Translations under genes and position numbers: made by a program
NCBI GenBank assembly: GCA_902476875.1
Contig: CABSFC010000089.1
Coordinates: 1 to 11,741 of the forward strand
Direction of reading: 5' to 3'
From: an uncultured Oscillibacter sp.
GTDB taxonomy: Bacteria; Bacillota; Clostridia; Oscillospirales; Oscillospiraceae
Length of the DNA: 11,741 bases
In this document: positions 5,901 to 11,741 of the stretch, piece by piece
How the letters are laid out: each line of letters opens with the position of its first letter
Numbering within the stretch: the stretch's first letter is position 1
The notes under the pieces: generated by a model
The model's database searches: none
What the model saw: only the letters and a program-made list of their open reading frames with translations
What the model was told of the DNA's origin: nothing

Positions 5901-8543
5901 TTACCCCGCCAGATCCCGGTACAAATATGTCACGATATTGGCCCGCGGAGACATCTGATTCGGCACAAATTGGGTGCCCACACCACTCAGAAGACCGCCG
6001 GCGTCCGCCCAGGCCACTGCATCGGTGTAGTAGGTGCCGGGATAGTTCCTGGCCAGGGCGCTGGCGCCGGAGGCGGCCGGCTTGCCATTGGCTCGCCACA
6101 GGAAGGTCACCACGTGGGCGCTGGTGCACTTGCCGCTGGGATTGAAGGTGGTGGCGGTGGTGCCGGTGGTGATGTTGTTCTCATAGGCCCAGAGAATGGC
6201 CTTGTAGAAAGCACTGCCGGCGTAGACATCTTTAAATGGATTCACCTTGGTGACAGGCTCCGGACAGCCCTTGGCCCGCCACAGGAAAGTAACCACCTGG
6301 CCGCGGGTGCAGGTGGAGTTGGGCTGGAACTGGGTGGCTGTCACGCCGGTGGTGACGCCGTTCTCCAGCGCCCACAGCACCGCGTCGTGGTAGTAGGCGC
6401 CGTCCGGCACATCGGTAAAGGGATTGGCGCCGGACGTGTTGTTTTGGTTCGTCTGTCCCGTCTGTGTGCTGTCCGCCGGCGTTTGCGCGGAGCCGCCATT
6501 CGCGCTGAAGAAGTCCACCTTATAGGACAGCTCGGCGGCGCTTCCGTCCTTGTAGCGCAGACCCTCGATATTGACGCTGTAGGCGCCGTCATAGGCATTG
6601 ACGCCGTCCGGGCGGAAAACGATGCAGTTGGCAACGCCGTAGTTCGCGTTATTCACATTGAAATACTTTCCGGAGCTGGAGGCGGTATATCTCTCGCTGC
6701 CCCGGAAGGTCCAGCTCTTCCCGTCGCTCTCCCGCGTCACGGTGACAGTCAGATTGGCCGGATTGGGCGTGGCGTACTGGCTGGGGTTCACGGTCACGCT
6801 CCAGGCGGTGTTCCCGTCAAACACGTCGCTGGGGAAGTTGCCGGAGGCGGGCCAGCTGATAAAGCTGTAATTGCAGCCCTGGCCGCTGGTGTCAAACGAC
6901 CATTCGACGGTAAAGGCGCCGTATCCCGTGCTTGAGGTAGCATACCCAAAGCCCGTCTTGCCCATGGAGGGATTCAGCTGCCACCGGCGGTGGCCTAGCC
7001 GGTCGATATTCGACGAGTCGCTGTCGTCCATCCAGCCGTCAACGGAGCCGACCAGACTGTAGCCCGCCGCAATATTGCTGCTGGAGGTCGCCCCACAGCC
7101 GATCTTATAAAAGTTGTCGTCCATGCCAGCGGGCTTTGACGGCGCATGGCTGAGCTTATTGTTCGCGGCGATGACGACCGCGCCGTACTGGGTCTTCTCC
7201 GTCAGGGAGCTATCCAGGGAAACGGCCGGCAAGCCGGCGATACGCCGTAGGGCGTTCAGCCGGGCCAGCGTCGCCTGCAGGGCGGACGCCTTCACCTTGC
7301 CCGCGGAGTAAGGCGCGGTGATGGACGGCTTCTGGTCAAATAGGTCGTTGAAATTCGTCACCGGCGCACTGTCCAGAAGCTGGATGATCTCCTGCTTGGA
7401 GAGTTTGGACATGTCCAGGCTGCCACTGTTGTGGCTGGCTTCGGCGCTCAGCTGTGGCGTGGTGGAGAGGACCTCCTCCGTACCGCAGACGCTACAGACA
7501 CGGTAGGTCTTCCCCGCGGCGGCGGCCGTCGCCGCCACAGTCTTGGTCTGCCAGATGTGCTCTGTCTTGGGAAGCGTGGCGAAGGTCGCCAGCTCCTCGC
7601 CGCAGACGCCGCACACCTGATAGGTGCGGCCCTCCTTCGTGCAGGTGGCCCGCTCCGTCCTTGTGATCTTCACGTTGTGGGTACAGGCCGCTCCGGTGCT
7701 GGGATCAATGCCCGTGCCGGTAGACGTTCCGGTCCCCGCGCCGCCATTGAGCTTGGGAATGGCCTCCGTATAGCTGTCACCGCAATAGGTACAGGTGTAT
7801 GTACGCAAGCCCTCCTGCGTCGCGGTGGCGGCTCGTGTAACCGTGGAGCGATAGGTGTGGGCCGTCTTGGGCTTGGTAGCCAGCGTCTCCTCCACACCGC
7901 AGGTCTTGCAGACCCGGTACTGCCGCCCCTCCTTGGCGCAGGTGGGTGAATCCACCTCGTAACGCCACTGGTGGGTATGCGTCTCGCCGCCGGACGAGGA
8001 TTCGCCCGTACCCGTGCCGGTCCCGGTTCCAGTTCCGGTGCCGCTCCCGGTACCCGTACCAGTACCAGTGCTGGTCCCGGCGCCAGTGCTGGTCCCGGCG
8101 CCAGTGCCGGTTCCGGTACTTGTTCCGCTGCCCGTACCCGTGCCAGTGCTCGTTCCTGTGCCGGTGCTTGTTCCGGTTCCTGTGCCGGTGCCCGTGGTCG
8201 TTCCGGTTTCCGCTTTGGTGCAGCTGGGATCAGCGGCCCCGCAACGGGTGCACACGCCGTTGAGATAGCTGTGGCCCAGGGGCCTTTGAAGCGCGTTCAG
8301 CGGCTCGGTCCCTGACCAGTACATTTTCAGGTTGCAGTCCGCGCAGTACATGATATAGCCGCCGCCCTTGGTGCAAGTGGGCTCCTCGATCCACTCCTGC
8401 ATCACCTTATTGCACTTGGGGCAGTTGGTGGGATATGATTTCAGCGTTACAGCCCCCGCCGGAGCTACCAGCAAGCCGCATAGCATGGCCACCGCCAGCA
8501 GCAAGCCTGCAAAACCATGGATACGATATCGTTTCCCGCGCAT
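5901..8543 (-). CDS. Secreted S-layer-anchored CAP-domain surface protein
   Basis: This 880-residue protein is exported and wall-attached. Residues 1-31 form a signal peptide with a hydrophobic core ending in APAGA. Residues 38-110 are cysteine-rich, with CPKC, CADC and CTRC pairs. Residues 113-180 are an almost pure Thr-Gly linker with scattered Ser and Ala. Four repeats with a CxxC(G) pair follow at about 188-226, 228-265, 287-327 and 328-365. A CAP (SCP-like) domain spans roughly 415-550, with the conserved histidines His465 (LSH) and His518 in RLGHRRWQLNP. An Ig-like or beta-rich segment of unknown family follows (about 570-680). Three SLH motifs at about 707-760, 768-820 and 828-878 should bind secondary wall polymers. 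AGGAGG-type sequence at 8551-8555 fixes the ATG. The function of bacterial CAP domains is poorly known. No clear terminator follows, so read-through toward the SCIFF gene is possible. Confidence 0.85.
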   Translation of the reverse strand: MRGKRYRIHGFAGLLLAVAMLCGLLVAPAGAVTLKSYPTNCPKCNKVMQEWIEEPTCTKGGGYIMYCADCNLKMYWSGTEPLNALQRPLGHSYLNGVCTRCGAADPSCTKAETGTTTGTGTGTGTSTGTGTSTGTGTGSGTSTGTGTGAGTSTGAGTSTGTGTGTGSGTGTGTGTGTGTGESSSGGETHTHQWRYEVDSPTCAKEGRQYRVCKTCGVEETLATKPKTAHTYRSTVTRAATATQEGLRTYTCTYCGDSYTEAIPKLNGGAGTGTSTGTGIDPSTGAACTHNVKITRTERATCTKEGRTYQVCGVCGEELATFATLPKTEHIWQTKTVAATAAAAGKTYRVCSVCGTEEVLSTTPQLSAEASHNSGSLDMSKLSKQEIIQLLDSAPVTNFNDLFDQKPSITAPYSAGKVKASALQATLARLNALRRIAGLPAVSLDSSLTEKTQYGAVVIAANNKLSHAPSKPAGMDDNFYKIGCGATSSSNIAAGYSLVGSVDGWMDDSDSSNIDRLGHRRWQLNPSMGKTGFGYATSSTGYGAFTVEWSFDTSGQGCNYSFISWPASGNFPSDVFDGNTAWSVTVNPSQYATPNPANLTVTVTRESDGKSWTFRGSERYTASSSGKYFNVNNANYGVANCIVFRPDGVNAYDGAYSVNIEGLRYKDGSAAELSYKVDFFSANGGSAQTPADSTQTGQTNQNNTSGANPFTDVPDGAYYHDAVLWALENGVTTGVTATQFQPNSTCTRGQVVTFLWRAKGCPEPVTKVNPFKDVYAGSAFYKAILWAYENNITTGTTATTFNPSGKCTSAHVVTFLWRANGKPAASGASALARNYPGTYYTDAVAWADAGGLLSGVGTQFVPNQMSPRANIVTYLYRDLAG
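8004..8207 (-). repeat. Hexanucleotide tandem repeat coding for the Thr-Gly linker
   Basis: About 34 units of a degenerate 6-bp repeat (GGNACN on the coding strand) encode alternating Gly and Thr/Ser. Larger blocks recur as well. Because the unit is a multiple of three, gain or loss of units changes linker length without a frameshift. The third-position variation suggests the tract is not a fresh expansion. Confidence 0.85.
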
Positions 8544-8621
8544 AAAATCTCCTCCTTGCGTTTTCTCTCCCGCAGTGAAAGGCTCGCCGCCCCATCCCCT
8601 GCCGGGTCTTTTGACAATTTT

Positions 8622-8650
8622 ATAGTATAGCTTTTTGGAAATCTTGTCAA
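8622..8650 (-). promoter_or_regulatory. Promoter of the surface-protein gene
   Basis: On the minus strand a perfect -35 TTGACA (8645-8650) is followed by the AT-rich stretch TATACTAT (8622-8629). TACTAT gives 17 bp spacing and TATACT gives 15 bp, so the exact -10 is uncertain. The leader would be about 70 nt. Confidence 0.65.
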
Positions 8651-8718
8651 TTCATTCCCGCCTAATTCTCGTTATAGACACACAAAAACAGGCACCGGGA
8701 AAATGTCGCGTTTGAAAT

Positions 8719-8747
8719 TTGACCTTGCAGCCCCAATATGCTAAAAT
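8719..8747 (+). promoter_or_regulatory. Promoter of the glycosyltransferase-MarR gene
   Basis: The -35 TTGACC (8719-8724) and -10 TAAAAT (8742-8747) are 17 bp apart, with a TGC extension before the -10. The predicted transcript start is near 8754, giving a short leader of about 22 nt containing AAGGAG (8764-8769). The inverted repeat TATGCT-N7-AGCATA (8737-8755) covers the -10 and the start point and could be an operator. Confidence 0.75.
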
Positions 8748-8776
8748 AAAGCATACATGGTATAAGGAGCCAGCCT

Positions 8777-10096
8777 ATGCAACCAACTGTCAGCATCATC
8801 GTCCCCGTCTACAACGCGGAAAATACCCTCCGACGCTGCATCGACAGCATCCTGGAGCAGGAATACACGAATTTTGAACTTCTGCTGGTCAACGACGGCA
8901 GTAGGGACCGCTCTGGCGAGATCTGCGACGAATACGCCGCCAAAGACCCCCGGGTCCACGTCACCCACAAGGAGAACAGCGGCGTCTCTGACACCCGGAA
9001 TCTGGCCCTGGGCCAGGCCCGGGGCACGTACCTGCAATTCCTGGACAGCGACGACTGGATCACCCCGGACGCCACCAGCTCCCTGGTCCGGGCCGCGGAG
9101 GCCCACCGGTGCGACCTGGTGATTTCGGATTTCTACCGGGTCATCGGCGAGCGGGTCTCCCACAAGGGCGACATCGATGACGACACCGTGCTGTCCCGGG
9201 AGGAATACGCCGCCCACATGATGGAAAATCCCGCCGATTTCTACTACGGCGTCCTCTGGAACAAGCTCTACCGCCGCGATATCGTGGAGGAACACCACCT
9301 GCGCATGGACCCGGAAATCAGCTGGTGCGAGGACTTCATGTTCAACCTGGAGTACATCCGGTACGCCGAGACCTTCTATGCCCTCCAGGTCCCCATCTAC
9401 TACTATGTCAAAACCAAGGGCTCCCTGGCCAATCAGAACCTGACCATCTCCAAGACCATCAAGATGAAGCTGACGGTGTTTGAATACTACCACCGCTTTT
9501 TCAAGACCGTCCTGGACGAGGAGGAGTACGAAAAGAGCCGCCTGAAGGTCTACCGCTTTCTGCTGGACGCCGCCGGGGACGGCACCGTCCCTCCCGCTGT
9601 GCTGCCCGGCTCCCAAAAACTGGGGAACGAGCGTATCCGCGTCGATCCGGACGCGCTGAGCGGCGACGGCATCCTGTGCGACGCATTCCGGGACCGCAAG
9701 CTGCTGGAGCACTATCTGGAGACTGCCGCCCTGAAAAACGACCTGTCCCTGGCCGACGCCGGACTACTCCTGGCCCTGGGCCAGTTCGGCCCCTCATGCA
9801 CCCGCAGGGAGCTGGCGGACTTCGCGCATCTCTCCCGGGGCGGCCTGACGCTGGCCCTGCAGCGGCTGAACGGAAAGGGGCTCATCAGCGTCGAGGAGGC
9901 CCGGGCCGCGGACCTGCCGGAAAAGCGGCTCAGCATCTCCTTCACTCCCGAGGCGGCGCCCGTCCTCGCCGATCTGAACGCCGCCCAGAGCGACTACGAA
10001 GCAGCCCGCTTCGCGGGCTTCAGCGACGAGGAGCAGGCCCGGTACCGCGCCCTGTCCGGCAGGATCAAGCGCAATATTCAGGATGTCCTGCAATAA
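8777..10096 (+). CDS. Family 2 glycosyltransferase fused to a MarR-type DNA-binding domain
   Basis: This 439-residue protein has two parts. Residues 1 to about 265 are a GT-A family 2 glycosyltransferase: SIIVPVYNAE at 6-15, the nucleotide-binding VNDGSRDRS (38-46), the metal-binding DSDD (90-93), and the WNKLYRRD (161-168) and WCEDFMFN (183-190) segments seen in polysaccharide-type transferases. Residues from about 300 to 439 read as a complete MarR regulator. There is an N-terminal helix, LSLADAGLLLALGQFGP (323-339), a helix-turn-helix TRRELADFAHLS plus recognition helix RGGLTLALQRLNGKGLI (342-370), a beta-wing (371-390), then C-terminal dimerisation helices ending in GFSDEEQARYRALSGRI. There is no signal peptide or membrane segment. 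AAGGAG at 8764-8769 fixes the start. The gene is monocistronic. The GT part is shorter than usual (family about 300-340), as if its C-terminus were replaced. The sugar donor, the acceptor and any MarR ligand are unknown. Confidence 0.82.
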   Translation: MQPTVSIIVPVYNAENTLRRCIDSILEQEYTNFELLLVNDGSRDRSGEICDEYAAKDPRVHVTHKENSGVSDTRNLALGQARGTYLQFLDSDDWITPDATSSLVRAAEAHRCDLVISDFYRVIGERVSHKGDIDDDTVLSREEYAAHMMENPADFYYGVLWNKLYRRDIVEEHHLRMDPEISWCEDFMFNLEYIRYAETFYALQVPIYYYVKTKGSLANQNLTISKTIKMKLTVFEYYHRFFKTVLDEEEYEKSRLKVYRFLLDAAGDGTVPPAVLPGSQKLGNERIRVDPDALSGDGILCDAFRDRKLLEHYLETAALKNDLSLADAGLLLALGQFGPSCTRRELADFAHLSRGGLTLALQRLNGKGLISVEEARAADLPEKRLSISFTPEAAPVLADLNAAQSDYEAARFAGFSDEEQARYRALSGRIKRNIQDVLQ

Positions 10097-10098
10097 CA

Positions 10099-10139
10099 AA
10101 CCCGGCCGGAAGAGACAGAGCTTCCAGCCGGGTCTTTTT
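10099..10139 (+). terminator. Terminator of the glycosyltransferase-MarR gene
   Basis: A GC-rich stem (ACCCGGC with GCCGGGT, extended by GGAAG/CTTCC around one mismatch) encloses an 8-nt loop and is followed by TCTTTTT. Its end abuts the stop codon of the convergent PrsW gene. It may also slow transcripts from that side, although the opposite T-run is poorer. Confidence 0.8.
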
Positions 10140-10858
10140 CAGACAGGGGCGTCCGTGGCGGACTCCCGTTTTAACAGGCGGTACACGCTGCGGTACATCA
10201 ACAAAACGAACACCACAAACAGCACCATGGAAGGGATGCTGCCGATCATGGCGCACGAGTCGTAAATGCCGTGGAGCAGCACGGCGGCAAGATATCCCGC
10301 CGCCAGATTGCGCCGCCTGCCCGCCTCGTCGCCGCGATTTTCGCAGAGCTTGGCGCGCCCGTAGAACAGTCCCATATAGACGGCAAAGGACATGTGTCCC
10401 GGCACCGCCAGCAGCGCCCGGGGCAGGGCCACGGAGAGGCCGTAGCGCAGGACATACTGGATATTCTCAAAGGCCGCGAAGCCCAGGGAGACAAAGACCG
10501 CGTACACAATCCCGTCGAAGCGGTAGTTGAACGCGGGGTGATACCAGGTCCGACGCTTCAACAGGCAGAACTTGCAGCCCTCCTCCACCAGCGCCACCAC
10601 CAGAAAGGCCAGCAAAATGGTGTACACCGGGCTGCCCGGGTCCACCAGCAGCCGCAAGCCGCTCTGTGCCAGCCGCTCCAGCACGCCGGAGGCCAGCGCC
10701 GCCGCAACCCCCAGCACCAGCAGCGTCAGCAGCAGTCCCGGCGGCTCCTTTTCCACGGTGTCCCGCAGGTAGATATACCGCAAAAGCAAAACAGCCGGCA
10801 GCACTGCCGCCAATATGTAAACCGCCAAAAGTGGCAGCACCGGCATGATAAAAAACAC
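10139..10858 (-). CDS. prsW: PrsW family intramembrane metalloprotease
   Basis: This 239-residue polytopic membrane protein matches PrsW, a family known from Bacillus subtilis, where it makes the first cut in anti-sigma factor RsiW. Its metalloprotease motifs are VEEGCK (Glu92, Glu93), FAAFEN (Glu131), PGH with His155, and LLHGIYD with His196 and Asp200. Seven or so hydrophobic segments can be traced (about 4-26, 41-60, 78-98, 115-137, 150-166, 186-204 and 208-224). I prefer GTG 10858 as start because GGGGAGGG (10865-10872) is correctly spaced for it. The ATG four codons later is too far from any site. No anti-sigma or sigma factor gene lies in the window, so the substrate is unknown. It sits 15 bp after the DUF2752 gene, probably in one transcript. 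Confidence 0.88.
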   Translation of the reverse strand: MFFIMPVLPLLAVYILAAVLPAVLLLRYIYLRDTVEKEPPGLLLTLLVLGVAAALASGVLERLAQSGLRLLVDPGSPVYTILLAFLVVALVEEGCKFCLLKRRTWYHPAFNYRFDGIVYAVFVSLGFAAFENIQYVLRYGLSVALPRALLAVPGHMSFAVYMGLFYGRAKLCENRGDEAGRRRNLAAGYLAAVLLHGIYDSCAMIGSIPSMVLFVVFVLLMYRSVYRLLKRESATDAPV

Positions 10859-10873
10859 AGCCGTCCCTCCCCA

Positions 10874-11290
10874 TCAAACTCCGATCTCAACGCCAAAGCC
10901 AGCCAGCAGCAAATTCCGCAGCAGGCAGTTGACAAGCAGCACCACCGCCAGCAGCCAGGGCCAGCGGGCGTCGTAACACAGCGCCCAGCCGCGCCGCCCC
11001 CGCAGCCGCCACACCGTCTGCGAGAACACATAGAAGGCCGCCAAGCCCGCTGTCACCGGAACCGCCGGATGGCAGTAAAACGCCTCCAGCAGCCGGCCGT
11101 GGGCCAGCGCAATCAGCGCTCTGGTCCCGCCGCAGCCGGGGCAGTAGACGTGCCAGTTGCGATAAAACCAACAGCCGCTGACCGTGGGCGCCCCCAGCAG
11201 GTGCTTCCAGATCAGGTACGCCGCGCCCAAGGTCCCACAGGTGATCCACGCGGCGGGGTAGACCTCCCGATCTGTCATCCGCTTGTCCAT
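10874..11290 (-). CDS. DUF2752 membrane protein
   Basis: This 138-residue small membrane protein has the DUF2752 signature CPGCGGTRA at residues 50-58, with further cysteines nearby, followed by the HP pair (74-75) typical of the family. Three hydrophobic segments are visible (about 12-31, 76-95 and 110-131). The CxxC pair may bind metal or form a disulfide, and the molecular function of the family is not established. I chose ATG 11290, supported by GGAGGG at 11295-11300, although the spacing is short. The frame also begins at a TTG four codons earlier that overlaps this site. It lies downstream of a terminator and directly upstream of the PrsW gene, so the two are probably co-expressed. Confidence 0.8.
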   Translation of the reverse strand: MDKRMTDREVYPAAWITCGTLGAAYLIWKHLLGAPTVSGCWFYRNWHVYCPGCGGTRALIALAHGRLLEAFYCHPAVPVTAGLAAFYVFSQTVWRLRGRRGWALCYDARWPWLLAVVLLVNCLLRNLLLAGFGVEIGV

Positions 11291-11300
11291 GCGTCCCTCC

Positions 11301-11329
11301 AAAAGAAAGGCCGCGCTATACGCGCGGCC
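11301..11329 (-). terminator. Terminator between the DUF4870-like and DUF2752 genes
   Basis: On the minus strand a perfect 8-bp stem GGCCGCGC/GCGCGGCC with a 5-nt loop is followed by TTTCTTTT. The T-run almost touches the ribosome binding site of the DUF2752 gene (11295-11300), so read-through or an internal promoter is needed for the two downstream genes. Confidence 0.8.
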
Positions 11330-11338
11330 CCATCACGC

Positions 11339-11605
11339 TTACTTTAAAAGCCTGATCTTCCCCAGCAGGGGGACTTCCTTTTCCTCGCCGTTGATCGCGG
11401 CGATGCATCCCATCACCGCGCAGACAAAGCAGAAAATGCCCCAAATCCAGCCGACGCAGGGAATGACGGACAGCAGTCCCGCCAGCCAGATCACCAGCGC
11501 CTGGTTCACATGGAACTTCGCGCCCTCCCGGTCGCCCGCCAGAATGGCGATCAGCAGACCGATCCATGTGATATAAGCAACGATGCTCGTCGTCTTCGCA
11601 TCCAT
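11339..11605 (-). CDS. DUF4870-like small membrane protein
   Basis: This 88-residue protein has a first hydrophobic segment at about 7-23, a short polar loop with the family-like AKFHVNQAL motif (29-37), and a hydrophobic hairpin at about 38-70, ending in a charged tail. This layout fits the DUF4870/Tic20-like small membrane proteins found in many Firmicutes, whose role is unknown. GAGGG at 11613-11617 is 7 nt from the ATG at 11605. It has its own promoter and a terminator directly downstream, so it may be expressed much more than the DUF2752 and PrsW genes that follow. Confidence 0.75.
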   Translation of the reverse strand: MDAKTTSIVAYITWIGLLIAILAGDREGAKFHVNQALVIWLAGLLSVIPCVGWIWGIFCFVCAVMGCIAAINGEEKEVPLLGKIRLLK

Positions 11606-11641
11606 GAAAAATCCCTCGTTTCTTTTACTGATATCTGTTGT

Positions 11642-11670
11642 AGTGTATCACATCCTGCAAAGAATTACAA
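11642..11670 (-). promoter_or_regulatory. Promoter of the DUF4870-like gene
   Basis: On the minus strand -35 TTGTAA (11665-11670) and -10 TACACT (11642-11647) are 17 bp apart, and a TGA extension precedes the -10. Both hexamers are imperfect, but the spacing and AT-rich setting are right. The terminator just upstream isolates the gene from earlier transcripts. Confidence 0.55.
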
Positions 11671-11687
11671 GATAAACGCGGAAATAC

Positions 11688-11717
11688 AAAAAAGCGACAG
11701 TCCGTTTGGACTGCCGC
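11688..11717 (-). terminator. Terminator of a minus-strand gene beyond the right edge
   Basis: On the minus strand a 10-bp stem (11717-11708 with 11703-11694, one G-U pair) with a 4-nt loop is followed by six T residues at 11693-11688. It ends a transcript coming from outside the window. Confidence 0.8.
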
Positions 11718-11741
11718 TCAGTGTTGGCGTTACCTATCTTC

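Noticed and set aside
8004..8207. Possible CRISPR array or intergenic satellite
   Set aside because: The units are only 6 bp, degenerate, without spacers, and lie inside a coding frame.
8014..8268. Plus-strand frame encoding a (Pro-Val)n repeat protein
   Set aside because: It is the antisense reading of the Thr-Gly hexamer repeat inside the surface-protein gene. The opposite frame has a signal peptide and known domains.

Overview
The window is high-GC DNA with AT-rich promoter gaps. It looks chromosomal and comes from an anaerobic Firmicute of the class Clostridia, most likely an Oscillospiraceae-type gut bacterium (Flavonifractor, Lawsonibacter or Pseudoflavonifractor-like). The main reasons are a SCIFF ranthipeptide with its radical SAM maturase, which are hallmarks of Clostridia, an S-layer-anchored CAP protein, strong AGGAGG-type ribosome binding sites and the GC content. 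I see no mobile element, CRISPR array, rRNA or tRNA. The species guess is inference.

Left part, plus strand (1-2830). A well-formed promoter with repeated LacI-like half-sites drives a single ribokinase gene (258-1256), which ends in a strong terminator. A two-gene operon follows: a short peptide-deformylase-family protein (1338-1751) that lacks the usual motif-1 glutamine, overlapping by ATGA with an unusual fusion of an SGNH esterase to a GNAT acetyltransferase (1748-2782). A bidirectional terminator (2795-2830) separates this operon from the next one, which converges on it.

Middle part, minus strand (2830-5888). Read in its own direction, this is a ranthipeptide operon. It has a near-consensus promoter, a leader hairpin, the 48-residue SCIFF precursor with seven cysteines instead of six, a hairpin plus T-run acting as an attenuator, the SCIFF maturase, and an Orn/Lys/Arg-decarboxylase-like PLP enzyme whose start overlaps the maturase stop by ATGA. 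Upstream of it, also on the minus strand, lies a large secreted protein (5901-8543). It has a signal peptide, a cysteine-rich N-terminal segment, a long Thr-Gly linker, four CxxC repeats, a CAP domain and three SLH motifs for cell-wall attachment.

Right part. Divergent from the surface-protein gene, a plus-strand gene (8777-10096) encodes a family 2 glycosyltransferase fused in one reading frame to a C-terminal MarR-type winged-helix domain. Its promoter carries a 19-bp inverted repeat across the -10 element. I consider this the most novel object in the window: a sugar transferase that may also bind DNA and regulate its own transcription. Converging on it from the right edge is a minus-strand membrane-protein cluster: a DUF4870-like protein (11339-11605), an internal terminator, a DUF2752 protein (10874-11290) and a PrsW-type intramembrane protease (10139-10858).

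Several of these genes act at the cell envelope (the SLH/CAP protein, the glycosyltransferase, PrsW and the small membrane proteins), but nothing in the sequence ties them into one pathway. All family calls come from motif reading, without database searches.
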